A DNA stretch of 64,000 nt from Leucobacter sp. CX169 (GTDB lineage: Bacteria > Actinomycetota > Actinomycetes > Actinomycetales > Microbacteriaceae): contig NZ_CP071051.1 of NCBI RefSeq assembly GCF_017161405.1, positions 2,294,001 through 2,358,000 on the forward strand, written 5' to 3'. Positions 26,585 through 35,482 of this stretch are shown piece by piece. The notes below the pieces were generated by a model, which was given only the letters and a program-made list of their open reading frames with translations, was not told the DNA's origin and did not search any database. Position numbers and translations under genes: made by a program. Numbering within the stretch: the stretch's first letter is position 1; the number at the start of each line of letters is the position of its first letter.

Positions 26585-26614
26585 GGGGCCGGGATCCTGC
26601 GGGATCTCGGCCCC
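26585..26614 (+). terminator. fumC terminator built on the GGATCCTGC motif
   Basis: A 13-bp stem with one wobble pair (26585-26597 with 26602-26614) and a 4-base loop, followed by TGTTGTTT. The left arm and loop contain GGATCCTGC, so this hairpin shares its core with the dispersed palindrome family. Confidence 0.75.
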
Positions 26615-26717
26615 TGTTGTTTCCCGCGCGGCCGGGTCGTCCGGCTGGCCCTCGTGCCGGCAACGGGCCGGGTTGCCGCGCCAACCGCCAACGGTGGCTT
26701 CGAGGGGCCGAAAAACG

Positions 26718-26758
26718 GCAGTGGTGCCCGGAGTCTTGCCGACCCCGGGCACCACTGC
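26718..26758 (-). terminator. Terminator of the large secreted protein gene
   Basis: A perfect 14-bp stem (26718-26731 with 26745-26758). On the minus strand it is followed by CGTTTTT, a classical T-run, and it lies 22 bases past the end of the minus-strand gene. Confidence 0.8.
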
Positions 26759-26780
26759 GGTGACTCAGACGATTGCGCGG

Positions 26781-29700
26781 TTAGGCGCGCTTGCGCCTTC
26801 CGCCGAACACGATGGCGGCTGCCCCCAGGAACGCCGCGCCGAGCGCCCCGGCAAGCCACGGCTGCAGTTCATCGCTGCCGGATTCGGCCAGCGAGGATCC
26901 TGCCCCGCTCGTGCCGCCGCCGGCACCCGAACCACCGCTTCCGGGCTGCTCGCCGTCGCCGGGAACTGTCGGATCGACCGGCGGAACGTTCGGGTCGACC
27001 GGCGCCGCGGCCACCGCGACTGTGTGCTCGACGGTATTGCCGTTCACGGAGAGCGTGAGCGTGCCCGTGCCCTCGCCTGTCGCGGTCAGCTGGCCGGTGT
27101 TCGGGTTGAAGCGCAGCACCCCGGCGGCCGTTGCCTCGGCGCGGCTCACCGACGACTTCCCCGCCGCGGCTTCCTCGGCCGAGCCGTCGTCGATCACCAC
27201 GGCGTCGCCCGCCCACAGCGCACTCATCGGCCACTGCACCGGCACCACCCGGCCACCGTCCTGCGTGAGCGTCGCGTCGATGGTGATCGTGTCGCCCAAG
27301 GTCATGGCCGCCGGGATCGCTGCGGTGGCTCCGAGGGTCAGCTCATCTACGCGCGGCTTGACCTCCGCCTGCAGCCAGTTGGTCCGACTCGTGACGGGGG
27401 CAGGATCGCTCCCGACGACGCCCGCCCCGGGGTTGATGCCGAGCATCGCCCAGCCGGTGAACCCGCCCTGCGACGGGGACCCCGAAGGGCTCTTGCCGCT
27501 GTTTCCTGTGAGGAGGTTCGAGACGCCGTCGAAGCTCGTCGCGTGGAAGACCCCGGCGTGCCCATTCATTGCCGCGATCGACTTTCCAGTGTCCGCGCGG
27601 AACTCCGCGAGCCGGGCCTGGAACTTCCGCGCTTCCAGGCGGTCAGAGATCTGGCTGTCCTTGCTCGCCTTGGGGTCGTCCGCCGGGTGGTGCGCGAACA
27701 CCAGCACGCCGGTGATGCTCGAGTCGTCCGCCACGTCCTCGAGCGCCCGCTCGAGGAAGTTCATCTGCGTGGAGTCGGACCGGTTGAACGATCCATCCGC
27801 GGTGTTCAGCGTGATGATCAGGGTACTTCCCAGCTGCTGCTTCGTCTTAGTCGGCCCAAACTCGTCAATGAAGTTCTGGATCGGCCCGCCCATGACCTCG
27901 TGGTTGCCGGGGAGATATACCCACGGCAGCTGATCGCCGATCTCCTCGTCCAGAATCCGCCGGGCGAGGTCGAAGTCCTCGGGCGCCGCCTCGTCGACGA
28001 AGTCTCCCATGATGACGAACATCTCAGGCTTCGCCGCGAGAATCTCACGCAGGGTCTGACGCGCGCCCTGCACGTTTTGTCCCTCGGGATTTCGCGCGAC
28101 GAACTGCGCATCGCTCATCACCGCGATGCGCTGCGCTCGCCCGTCCACGGTGCCGTTGGTCACCACGAGAGGGTCGTGCACCGTCGCGGTCGTGGGCTGT
28201 GCCACGTCGGGGGCCACCACGGCCGTGATTCCCGCGAAGATGGTTTCGCCGCGGTACTGCTTCGCCGCTGAGGTCTCCATCATGCGAACGCGCTCGAGCG
28301 TCAACGGGAACGCGGTGCCGGTCGGTACCGGGAAGGTGACCTGTTGCCAACCGGTCCAGCTGGTGTGCGGCCCGTCGAGGTTGATCGTCGTGCCGGCACC
28401 GGTCTTGAGCTGCAACCGCGGCCAGGTGGCCTTGCCGTCACCGTGCAGCCACATCGTGATCGCCTGCGGCTGGCCGGGAATGCTGATCGGTGCGGCAGCC
28501 ACCGCGTAGGCGCCGCGCGTCCCCGTCGAGCTGCCGAAGTCGTACGTCAGCTTGAGCGCGGCCTCGCCGTTCGGCCCGGTTGCCGGGCTCAGCTGACCGG
28601 TTGCACGGTCCGAACGGAAGGTCCAGTCCGCCCCGTCGCCCAGGTCGGCGACCGACTTCTCCTCGAGGCCGACCGTCACCGCGACGTCGACGCGGTGACC
28701 GCCGGCCGAGAACGATACGGTGACCGCACCCGACGCGGTTTGCGGGGTGATGGTGAAGGTGTCGGTCCCCGTGGCCTCGACCAGCACGTCGGTACCCGCG
28801 GCAACGGTGAGGTCGCTGGTCTCGATGGGTGCCGAGAACCCGTCGCGATCGATGCCCGTGACCTGCACCGTCGCGGTGGTGTTGCCGTCGGGCAGGGCGA
28901 TCACGCTCTTGCTGGCGCGCAGCTGCTCGAGCGCGCCCAGCACGCGCAGCTCGCTCGAGGCGGTCTTGCCCTCGGCCGTGAACGACACGGAGGCGCGCCC
29001 CGGGGTCTGCCCGGTCACCCGCGCAGTGTCGCCGTCGACAGCGGCGATCGTCGCGTTGGCGCCGCCGATCGAGAACTCACCGGACGTGGGGGTCGCCGCG
29101 CGGTTCGCGTCGAGCCCCGTGCCGGCTACCGTGCGACTCAGCCCCGGGAAGACCGCGTCGGCGTGTGCCGAGCTGATCTCCGGGGTGACCGTCACGTCGG
29201 CGACGCCGGTGAACTCCGCCGTTGACGAGAACACGAGGCTATTCGGCACGTTGCGCAGGTTGCCGTCGGAGGGGGCGTTGCCGATGCTCATCTCGTTCGT
29301 CCCGGGCTCGCGCATCAGGAGGGTGCTCGAGCCGCCGCCATCGAGGTTGACCGCGTTGTGCGCACCGAGTTCCACCATGAACTGGCCGAGCTCGTCGAGC
29401 GCCATGCCCCGCGAGTGGCTCTGGCGGCCATCGATCGACACGATGTAGATCGTGCTGCCGTCGGCGCTCACCCCCGCCGCGGTGCGCGGCTCGCCGGTGC
29501 CGGCCGCGCCCGTGACGACTCCATCGCGGAGAAGCCGCTGGCTGCCGCTGATCGAGACGTCGACATCGGAGCTCGCCGAGACCGTCACGGGCACCGCGTC
29601 ACCCGGCTGCGCGCTCGCAAAGAGATCCACCGCCGCGCCGCGGGCCAGCAGGACCGAAGTGCCCGATCCGATTAACGCCGGCGCGGTGAGCTCGGCGAGA

Positions 29701-30422
29701 TCCGCGCTCGTGCGCACGATCTTCCCATCCGCGATCTCGACCCGGAGAAACTTCGGGTCGATGTTCGCCGGTCCGCCGATCGCGCGAGAAAGGGGGTACT
29801 CGCCCCACATCTGGGTGAAGTACCCGAGGCCGTCCACGGGAATGCTGATGCTGTTGACCGAGGGCACCGCGTGGCTCGTGCCGCCAATGTCAACGGTAGC
29901 CGCCGAGCTCATCGCCTGCACCGCCGCGAGCCCGTTCGCTACGGTCAGACTCTCGGTCGGGGTGCCGCTCGCGGTTTTGACTCCCTCGGAGGAGGAGACG
30001 TTCGTGCCGAACGCGACACCCGAGTTGTTGATGTCGAAGAACGAACCGTTAATCGCCGCGACCGCCTGCCCGCCGATCGTGTGCTCGGTGACGGGCGCCG
30101 GGCGCGACAGCGCGCCGGAGTCACGCACGTCGAGGCTGAGGCTCGGGGTGCTGAGGTCGGCGATGAGCACGTCACCGGTCACCCAACCCTGCGCCTGCAA
30201 CCGGTCGAAGCTGGTGGCCTTGAGCCCCGGCGCAATGGTCCGGGTATCGGCACGCAGCAGGCTGGAGCCTGCGCCGCCCAGTTCGAGCCCGCCGGTATCG
30301 GGCGCGGCATAGACCGGGTGCTGCAACGCGGGCTGCGTCAGCGACGCCCCGCTCGCGAGAATGCCGAGGCAGAGCCCGGCCGTCAGAATAGTTCGAACAG
30401 TTGATCGGGAGAACCAAGTCAC
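26781..30422 (-). CDS. Secreted, wall-anchored phosphodiester glycosidase plus metallophosphoesterase
   Basis: A 1213-residue exported protein. After a signal peptide (about residues 1-40) come: a phosphodiester glycosidase (NAGPA-like) domain at about 80-400, with AAINGSFFDINNSGVAF and the hallmark VNLDGGGSSTLLMREPG; a beta-sandwich stretch at about 400-760, probably Ig-like and carbohydrate-binding folds; a calcineurin-like metallophosphoesterase at about 765-960 with VMSDAQ, MGDFVDEA, LPGNHEVMGG, FAHHP and NGHAGVFH; a BIG2-like repeat near 1115; and a Gly/Ser/Pro stalk. It ends with LAESG, a hydrophobic helix and RRKRA, resembling a sortase signal (LAxTG-like with Ser). Such enzymes act on glycan phosphodiesters or teichoic-acid-type polymers; the target is unknown. 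The GTG at 30422 is chosen because upstream codons do not look like a secretion signal; its ribosome site is weak. Confidence 0.82.
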   Translation of the reverse strand: MTWFSRSTVRTILTAGLCLGILASGASLTQPALQHPVYAAPDTGGLELGGAGSSLLRADTRTIAPGLKATSFDRLQAQGWVTGDVLIADLSTPSLSLDVRDSGALSRPAPVTEHTIGGQAVAAINGSFFDINNSGVAFGTNVSSSEGVKTASGTPTESLTVANGLAAVQAMSSAATVDIGGTSHAVPSVNSISIPVDGLGYFTQMWGEYPLSRAIGGPANIDPKFLRVEIADGKIVRTSADLAELTAPALIGSGTSVLLARGAAVDLFASAQPGDAVPVTVSASSDVDVSISGSQRLLRDGVVTGAAGTGEPRTAAGVSADGSTIYIVSIDGRQSHSRGMALDELGQFMVELGAHNAVNLDGGGSSTLLMREPGTNEMSIGNAPSDGNLRNVPNSLVFSSTAEFTGVADVTVTPEISSAHADAVFPGLSRTVAGTGLDANRAATPTSGEFSIGGANATIAAVDGDTARVTGQTPGRASVSFTAEGKTASSELRVLGALEQLRASKSVIALPDGNTTATVQVTGIDRDGFSAPIETSDLTVAAGTDVLVEATGTDTFTITPQTASGAVTVSFSAGGHRVDVAVTVGLEEKSVADLGDGADWTFRSDRATGQLSPATGPNGEAALKLTYDFGSSTGTRGAYAVAAAPISIPGQPQAITMWLHGDGKATWPRLQLKTGAGTTINLDGPHTSWTGWQQVTFPVPTGTAFPLTLERVRMMETSAAKQYRGETIFAGITAVVAPDVAQPTTATVHDPLVVTNGTVDGRAQRIAVMSDAQFVARNPEGQNVQGARQTLREILAAKPEMFVIMGDFVDEAAPEDFDLARRILDEEIGDQLPWVYLPGNHEVMGGPIQNFIDEFGPTKTKQQLGSTLIITLNTADGSFNRSDSTQMNFLERALEDVADDSSITGVLVFAHHPADDPKASKDSQISDRLEARKFQARLAEFRADTGKSIAAMNGHAGVFHATSFDGVSNLLTGNSGKSPSGSPSQGGFTGWAMLGINPGAGVVGSDPAPVTSRTNWLQAEVKPRVDELTLGATAAIPAAMTLGDTITIDATLTQDGGRVVPVQWPMSALWAGDAVVIDDGSAEEAAAGKSSVSRAEATAAGVLRFNPNTGQLTATGEGTGTLTLSVNGNTVEHTVAVAAAPVDPNVPPVDPTVPGDGEQPGSGGSGAGGGTSGAGSSLAESGSDELQPWLAGALGAAFLGAAAIVFGGRRKRA

Positions 30423-30706
30423 AAGAAGACCGCAGACCTTTCGAGATGTCGCGGCGCCCCTGAACCTTCGCGGCAGGGCACGGTGCGTGCTCGACCTGGG
30501 CGCCGCATCCACCGTAGGGATGCAAGCTGTCGCGCAGGCAAACGGGAAGAGTCTTCCGCTGAACGTCGTCGTTTGCCCTGGTCTGGTATGCGCGAGGCTC
30601 GAGGGGCGGCGGCGCCGAAGTGACGCAGCAGGTGAACGTATTGGAGCGGACCGCGATGCGATCCTGCGGGACCTCAGCCCTGCGCCGTCCCCGCGCCGCC
30701 ACTTGA

Positions 30707-30712
30707 TAGCGT
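30707..30712 (+). promoter_or_regulatory. -10 element TAGCGT of a probable leaderless promoter
   Basis: TAGCGT, 7 bases, then the ATG at 30720, with no ribosome site. The remaining 285 bases of this gap (30423-30706) hold no gene that I can support. Confidence 0.45.
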
Positions 30713-30719
30713 CAAACGC

Positions 30720-31214
30720 ATGAACCATCAGGATGCATGGCAGCGACGAGTCGACGAGCTCTGGGACAGCGGGCAGGATCCTGCCGAGACGCTCGCCGCG
30801 ATGCTGGCGCTCGCGGCGGAGCTGCCGTCCACTGACCCGCGTGGGCCGTTCGAACTCGGCGGCGCCTACGACTCGGCCGGGTTCGAGGCGGAAGCGGCGG
30901 CCGAATACGAACGGGCGATCGAGCTCGGGCTGGCCGGCCCCGAGCGCGCGCAACTCGACGTCCAGTACGCATCGACGCTCCGAAACCTCGGCCGCTTTGA
31001 CGAGGCCGTTGCGGTGTTGTCCGCGTCGGAGCCCGATGCGTCGGTGGGCGCCGCCCGTGAGGCATTCCTCGCGCTCTGCCTACATTCGGCGGGCCGAGTC
31101 GAAGACGCGTTGGCCGTGGCGCTCGAGGCGCTGGAGCCGACGCTGCCGCGCTACCGCCGCTCGCTCACGGCCTATGCGGCCGAGCTGCGGGCGGGCGGTA
31201 GCGCACCCCGCTGA
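30720..31214 (+). CDS. Tetratricopeptide repeat protein
   Basis: A 164-residue all-helical protein with about four TPR-like units. The clearest are GPFELGGAYDSAGFEAEAAAEYERAIELG (residues 41-69) and the pair starting LDVQYASTLRNLGRFDEA. It is probably a small protein-interaction module and no enzymatic motif is present. The sequence is typical of a widely distributed TPR family in actinobacteria. It contains the intact palindrome at 30773, read as SGQDPAET between helix 1 and the next segment. Confidence 0.85.
   Translation: MNHQDAWQRRVDELWDSGQDPAETLAAMLALAAELPSTDPRGPFELGGAYDSAGFEAEAAAEYERAIELGLAGPERAQLDVQYASTLRNLGRFDEAVAVLSASEPDASVGAAREAFLALCLHSAGRVEDALAVALEALEPTLPRYRRSLTAYAAELRAGGSAPR
30773..30784. 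repeat. GCAGGATCCTGC palindrome, coding copy in the TPR gene
   Basis: Intact copy, 14 bp as GGCAGGATCCTGCC, read Gly-Gln-Asp-Pro-Ala. Confidence 0.9.
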
Positions 31215-31312
31215 TCGAAGCGGTCAATCCCGATCGAGGGATCACTATCTGCCGGTGCGCATGCCTCAGCACCCACAGCTTGTGAACTCTCGATTGCGGC
31301 GGAGCGGAAGCG

Positions 31313-31345
31313 GCGCGGCAGCCGAGCGGAGCCGAGCTGCCGCGC
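31313..31345. terminator. Terminator between converging TPR and acyl-CoA dehydrogenase genes
   Basis: A perfect 10-bp GC stem (GCGCGGCAGC with GCTGCCGCGC) around a 13-base loop. It abuts the minus-strand stop codon. Confidence 0.6.
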
Positions 31346-32511
31346 TATCCCGCCAGCCCGCGCCGCACCGTCGACGCGAGTGACGCAGCAGACGACGGGT
31401 GGAACATCCCGGCGAGCACGTCGCGGTACAGCCGGGCGAGCTCGGAGTCGGCCTGGAACCCGCGGGAGCCGACGAAGCGCATCGCGACGTCCACCGCGCG
31501 CCTCGCCTCGTCCGTCACCCGGTTCTTCGCTGCGGCGAGCGCGAGGAACCAGTCGTCGCGGTCGGCCCGCGCATCGACGTCGCGCGCGAGCACCTCGAGC
31601 GCGTCGAGGCTTGCGCGGTGCTCGAGCACCGCGTCGGTCAGGCGGGCAGCGGTGTCCGGGTCGTCGAGGCGGATCCCGTCGCCGGCCGGCCGGCGCGCCG
31701 CCTCGGTCGCGAGCTCGAGCGCGCGGTCCGCGATCCCCGCGTACACGGCGGCGGTGAGCACGGAGAACGAGGCGAAGATGCCGAGCACGATCGGGTCGGT
31801 GGGCTCGAACGGGGCGATGGACCCGGCGACGTCCTCCGCCGCGACCGGCACCTGATCGAGCGTGGTCGCCCAGCTCTGTGTTGCACGCATGCCGAGCGGA
31901 TTCCACTGCCCCGGGTGGGAAATGCCCGGCCCACCACGATCGGCGGCACGCACCCCGGCGCCCCCGCGCCGCGCGAAGCCGAAGATCACGCGGGGCGCGT
32001 CGGGGTCGCTGTCGTCACGGGCATGCAGCCCGAGCCGCGTCCACACGGGCGACAGCGTCGTGAAGACCTTGGTGCCGCTCACGAGATAGCCGCCCGCGCC
32101 ATCGGGCACAGCGCTCGAGCGGGAGTCCATCAGCACGGCGTCGTTGCCCGCCTCCGAAATACCGAAGGCGAAGATCTCGCCCGCGACCGCGTCGCGCAGC
32201 ACCCAATCGAGGCGATCGTCGCCCCGGTCGTGGAGGAACCGCGCCACCTGTACCCAGACGAGGTGCATGTTGACGCCGAGCGCGGTCGCCGGGGCGTGCG
32301 CCGCGAGCCGTCGCTGCGACCGCACGAGCTCGGCGAGAGACAGGCCGGCCCCGCCGAGTTCTTCCGGCACCGGGGCCGCGAGGTAGCCCGCCATGCCGAG
32401 GTGCACCAGGTCCTCGGCAAAGAACCGGTTGTCGGCGTCATAGCCCGCCGCTCGCTCGCGAAAGGTCTCGAGCAGCTTGTTCGTGAACGGGTCCCGGGAT
32501 GTCGCAGCCAT
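31345..32511 (-). CDS. Acyl-CoA dehydrogenase-like flavoprotein (DszC/monooxygenase-like branch)
   Basis: A 388-residue protein with the acyl-CoA dehydrogenase fold. N-terminal helices carry PVPEELGGAGLSLAEL. The middle flavin-binding strand region has AFGISEAGNDAVLMDSRSSA and GTKVFTTLSP, and the C-terminal helical domain ends SELARLYRDVLAGMFHPSSAAS. The LYRDVLAGMFHPS ending and the lack of an obvious catalytic Glu suggest the branch that includes flavin-dependent monooxygenases such as DszC rather than fatty-acid oxidation; this is an inference. TAGGCT lies exactly 6 bases upstream of the ATG at 32511 on the minus strand. Confidence 0.82.
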   Translation of the reverse strand: MAATSRDPFTNKLLETFRERAAGYDADNRFFAEDLVHLGMAGYLAAPVPEELGGAGLSLAELVRSQRRLAAHAPATALGVNMHLVWVQVARFLHDRGDDRLDWVLRDAVAGEIFAFGISEAGNDAVLMDSRSSAVPDGAGGYLVSGTKVFTTLSPVWTRLGLHARDDSDPDAPRVIFGFARRGGAGVRAADRGGPGISHPGQWNPLGMRATQSWATTLDQVPVAAEDVAGSIAPFEPTDPIVLGIFASFSVLTAAVYAGIADRALELATEAARRPAGDGIRLDDPDTAARLTDAVLEHRASLDALEVLARDVDARADRDDWFLALAAAKNRVTDEARRAVDVAMRFVGSRGFQADSELARLYRDVLAGMFHPSSAASLASTVRRGLAG

Positions 32512-32544
32512 GCCCCGAGCCTACGCCCGGGCGAAGGCTCGCCG

Positions 32545-32597
32545 GGCAGGATCCTGTCTGGCGGGATGCTGCCCGGCAGGAGCCGGTCGGCAGGATC
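32545..32597. repeat. Cluster of degenerate GCAGGATCC elements
   Basis: In the 132-base gap between two minus-strand genes, GGCAGGA occurs three times in 53 bases: one copy is one base short of the intact palindrome (GCAGGATCCTGT at 32546), one is GGCAGGAGCC, and one is GGCAGGATCTG. It looks like tandem decay or nested growth of the element. Confidence 0.6.
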
Positions 32598-32643
32598 TGA
32601 CGAGTTCAGAGCCGCCGGACCGGACCCGCCGCGCGCCGGGCGC

Positions 32644-34011
32644 CTAGTCCTCGAGCAGCTCCGTCACGAGCGCCGCGATCTCGCTGCGCTCGGAGCGGGT
32701 GAGCGTGATGTGCCCGAAGAGGGGGTGGCCCTTCAGCCGCTCAATGACGGCGGCGACCCCGTCGTAGCGCCCCACCCGCAGGTTGTCGCGCTGCGCGACG
32801 TCGTGGGTGAGCACGACGCGCGAGTTCCGGCCCAGGCGGCTCAGCACCGTCAGCAGCACGTTCCGCTCGAGCGACTGCGCCTCGTCGACGATCACGAACG
32901 CATCGTTCAGCGAGCGCCCGCGAATGTGGGTGAGCGGCAGCACCTCGACGAGGTCGCGCGCGATCACCTCGTTCAGCACGTTCTCCGAAACGATCGAGCC
33001 GAGCGTGTCGAACACCGCCTGGCCCCAGGGGTTCATCTTGTCCTCCTGGTCGCCGGGGAGGTAGCCGAGTTCCTGGCCACCGACCGCGTAGAGGGGACGG
33101 AACACCATCACCTTGCGGTGCTGCTGCCGCTCGAGCACCGCCTCGAGCCCCGCGGCGAGCGCGAGCGCGGACTTTCCGGTGCCCGCCCGCCCGCCGAGCG
33201 ACACAATCCCGACTGACGGGTCGAGCAGTAGGTCGATCGCGAGGCGCTGCTCCGCGCTGCGGCCGTGCACCCCGAAGACCTCTTGGTCACCGCGGACGAG
33301 CTTGAGGGCGCCCGCCCCGGTGATTCGGCCAAGCGCCGAGCCGCGGTCCGAGACCAGGACGACGCCCGACCCGAGCGGCTCGCCGGCGATCGCCTCGACG
33401 TTCTCGAGCTTCTCCTCGTCCCACAGCGTCGACATCTCGGCCTCGTCGATCCGAATCTCGACGATGCCCGAGTAGCTGGCGTTCGAGGCCTGCTCATGCC
33501 GGTATTCCTCCGCGCCGAGGCCGATCGCGGCCGCCTTGACCCGCATCGGCAGGTCCTTGGACACCACCGTGACGTCGAATCCCTCGGAGGCGAGATTCTG
33601 GGCGACGGCCAGGATGCGGGTGTCGTTGTCGCCGAGGCGGAGACCGCTCGGCAGCAGGCTCTGGTCGGAGTGGTTGAGCTCGACGCGCAGGGTGCCGCCC
33701 TGGTCGCCGACGGGCACCGGGAAGTCGAGGCGCAGATGCTTCTCGCGCAGCTCGTCGAGCAGGCGCAGCGCGCGGCGTGCGAAGAAGCCGAGCTCGGGGT
33801 CGTGCCGCTTCTTCTCGAGCTCGCTCACCACAACGATCGGCAACACCACCGAGTGCTCCGCGAAGCGGAACAGCGCCCCCGGGTCGGCCAGCAATACCGA
33901 GGTGTCGACCACATAGGTGCGCTCCGCCTGCATTGAGCGTTCGCTCGCGGCTGGGCGGTCGTCCCCCTGAGGGCGTTGTATGGACCGATCCTGTTCGCTC
34001 ATCGTCGCCAC
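32644..34011 (-). CDS. PIN-domain PhoH family ATPase (PhoH2/YlaK type)
   Basis: A 455-residue fusion of an N-terminal PIN ribonuclease domain ([17 protein letters not shown] near residue 35, with acidic residues through [20 protein letters not shown] and [12 protein letters not shown]) and a C-terminal PhoH ATPase/helicase domain: Walker [19 protein letters not shown] (about 275), Walker [13 protein letters not shown] (about 370), and [11 protein letters not shown]. PhoH2 proteins are RNA helicase-RNases; in mycobacteria they come with a small antitoxin-like partner, which I do not see here. GGAGG at 34016-34020 favours the GTG at 34011; an ATG at 34002 is the alternative. Confidence 0.93.
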   Translation of the reverse strand: MATMSEQDRSIQRPQGDDRPAASERSMQAERTYVVDTSVLLADPGALFRFAEHSVVLPIVVVSELEKKRHDPELGFFARRALRLLDELREKHLRLDFPVPVGDQGGTLRVELNHSDQSLLPSGLRLGDNDTRILAVAQNLASEGFDVTVVSKDLPMRVKAAAIGLGAEEYRHEQASNASYSGIVEIRIDEAEMSTLWDEEKLENVEAIAGEPLGSGVVLVSDRGSALGRITGAGALKLVRGDQEVFGVHGRSAEQRLAIDLLLDPSVGIVSLGGRAGTGKSALALAAGLEAVLERQQHRKVMVFRPLYAVGGQELGYLPGDQEDKMNPWGQAVFDTLGSIVSENVLNEVIARDLVEVLPLTHIRGRSLNDAFVIVDEAQSLERNVLLTVLSRLGRNSRVVLTHDVAQRDNLRVGRYDGVAAVIERLKGHPLFGHITLTRSERSEIAALVTELLED

Positions 34012-34201
34012 GGTTCCTCCCAATCCGGGCCGCAGCCCGGGTCAGTGAGACGACCGATCCCGGTGGGTCGAGGGTTCATAGAGTCGCCTCGTCGGGCGCC
34101 CTGCCCGATGCCACACACGCTACGCCCGGCAGGTGACAATTCGAGCCGGACACGCGCGGGGATTGGGTGAACGTTCGGGGATTTTGCACCAGCCAGGTGT
34201 A

Positions 34202-34214
34202 GTTGTCAGACAAC
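34202..34214. promoter_or_regulatory. Candidate GntR operator GTTGT-CAG-ACAAC
   Basis: A perfect 5-3-5 palindrome in the divergent region upstream of mtnA and the nucleoside importer operon. The same architecture and arms (GTTGT-N3-ACAAC) recur at 43966, between the GntR regulator and the SDR gene. This is direct sequence evidence that both operons answer to the same regulator; binding itself is inferred. Confidence 0.65.
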
Positions 34215-34382
34215 ACCGGATTGGGCGCTCGCCCGCTCGACGCGCGGAATCTGCGCGGGTGGAGTAGCCTATTCCTCGGGCGCGTCTGCGCCAGAATGAC
34301 CGCCGTTGTCAAACGTCGGTGCGGGGGCCGCCACTATGCGCCCGCGCGCCACCGAGGCAACGCTTGCAGAGACGGAGAGTGC

Positions 34383-35423
34383 GTGCGCACTATCGACTGG
34401 GCCGACGGAGCGATCGAGCTGATCGATCAGACCCTGCTTCCCCACACCATCGAGATGCGCCGGGTCACGACCCTGGACGATCTGATCGACGACATTCAGC
34501 GGCTCGCCGTCCGCGGCGCCCCGGCACTCGGTGTCGCAGGCGCCCTCGGCGTCGCGCTCATCGCGGCGAACGAGTCGGACGAAACCGGCACGCTGAACAT
34601 CGACGAGGCGCGCCGCCAGGCAGCGCTGCTGCGCGAAGCACGCCCCACCGCGGTGAACCTCTCGTGGGGCGTCGACCGCGCGCTCACTGTGCTCGAGCAG
34701 GGCGCGGGAGCCGTGCTCACCGAGGCGCTGAACATCCGCGACGAGGACATCGCCGCGTGCATCTCGATGGGCCAGTACGGTGCTGAGCTCACCCGCGAGC
34801 TCGTCGACCGCGAGAAGCTGCGCATCATGACCATCTGCAACACGGGCGGCCTCGCGACCGTCGAGCGCGGCACCGCGCTCGGCGTGATCCAGACCCTGCT
34901 CGAACAGGACGCGCTGGAAGAGGCCTTCCCGCTCGAAACCCGCCCCCTGCTACAGGGCGCGCGCCTCACCGCGTTCGAGCTGCAGCGCATGGGTGCGCCC
35001 TTCCGCTTGCTCATCGACTCGGCCGGCCCGTTTCTGCTGTCCCGTGGAATCGCCGACGCCGTCTTCATCGGCGCGGACCGCATCGCGGCCAACGGTGACT
35101 CGGCGAACAAGATCGGTTCGTTCTCGCTCGCGCTCGCAGCGAAGCACGCCGGGGTCCCCTTCATCGTGGTCGCCCCCGAGACCACCGTCGACATGCTCAC
35201 CCTGAGCGGCACCGACATCGAGATCGAGGACCGCGGCTCCGCCGAGGTCGGCGGCTTTGGTGGCACCCGCACCGCGCCCGAGGGCACGCAGGCGGTCAAC
35301 CCGGCATTCGACGTCACCCCGCACGAGCTCATCACCGCGATCGTCACCGACCGCCGCGTGATCCGCCTGGATCGCGGCGAGACGCTCGACTCGGTTCCCC
35401 TCGGCGCCACGCGCACCCCCTAG
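34383..35423 (+). CDS. mtnA: S-methyl-5-thioribose-1-phosphate isomerase
   Basis: A 346-residue MtnA, which isomerises methylthioribose-1-phosphate (and, in some bacteria, 5-deoxyribose-1-phosphate) to the ribulose form. Motifs: RGAPALGVAGALGVAL (about 42), the catalytic Cys in MTICNTGGLATVERG (about 153) and GADRIAANGDSANKIGSFS (about 230) with the catalytic Asp. The GTG at 34383 is set by GGAGAG just upstream and by family length; an open lead back to 34203 is rejected. It heads the importer operon, linking uptake to a thioribose- or deoxyribose-phosphate route. No mtnK, mtnB, mtnC or mtnD is in the window. Confidence 0.92.
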   Translation: MRTIDWADGAIELIDQTLLPHTIEMRRVTTLDDLIDDIQRLAVRGAPALGVAGALGVALIAANESDETGTLNIDEARRQAALLREARPTAVNLSWGVDRALTVLEQGAGAVLTEALNIRDEDIAACISMGQYGAELTRELVDREKLRIMTICNTGGLATVERGTALGVIQTLLEQDALEEAFPLETRPLLQGARLTAFELQRMGAPFRLLIDSAGPFLLSRGIADAVFIGADRIAANGDSANKIGSFSLALAAKHAGVPFIVVAPETTVDMLTLSGTDIEIEDRGSAEVGGFGGTRTAPEGTQAVNPAFDVTPHELITAIVTDRRVIRLDRGETLDSVPLGATRTP

Positions 35424-35482
35424 CCTCAGCAGTTTTTCCGTAGGTTTTCCCTCACAATGACCCCCATGAAAGGATCGATCGC

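Noticed and set aside
30423-30953. Extending the large secreted protein upstream to an open start at 30953
   Set aside because: The added residues are Arg/Ser-rich, antisense to the TPR gene start, and would bury the signal peptide that begins near 30422.
34203-34382. Extending mtnA upstream to 34203
   Set aside because: The extension overlaps the candidate GntR operator, contains no family sequence, and a ribosome site supports the GTG at 34383.
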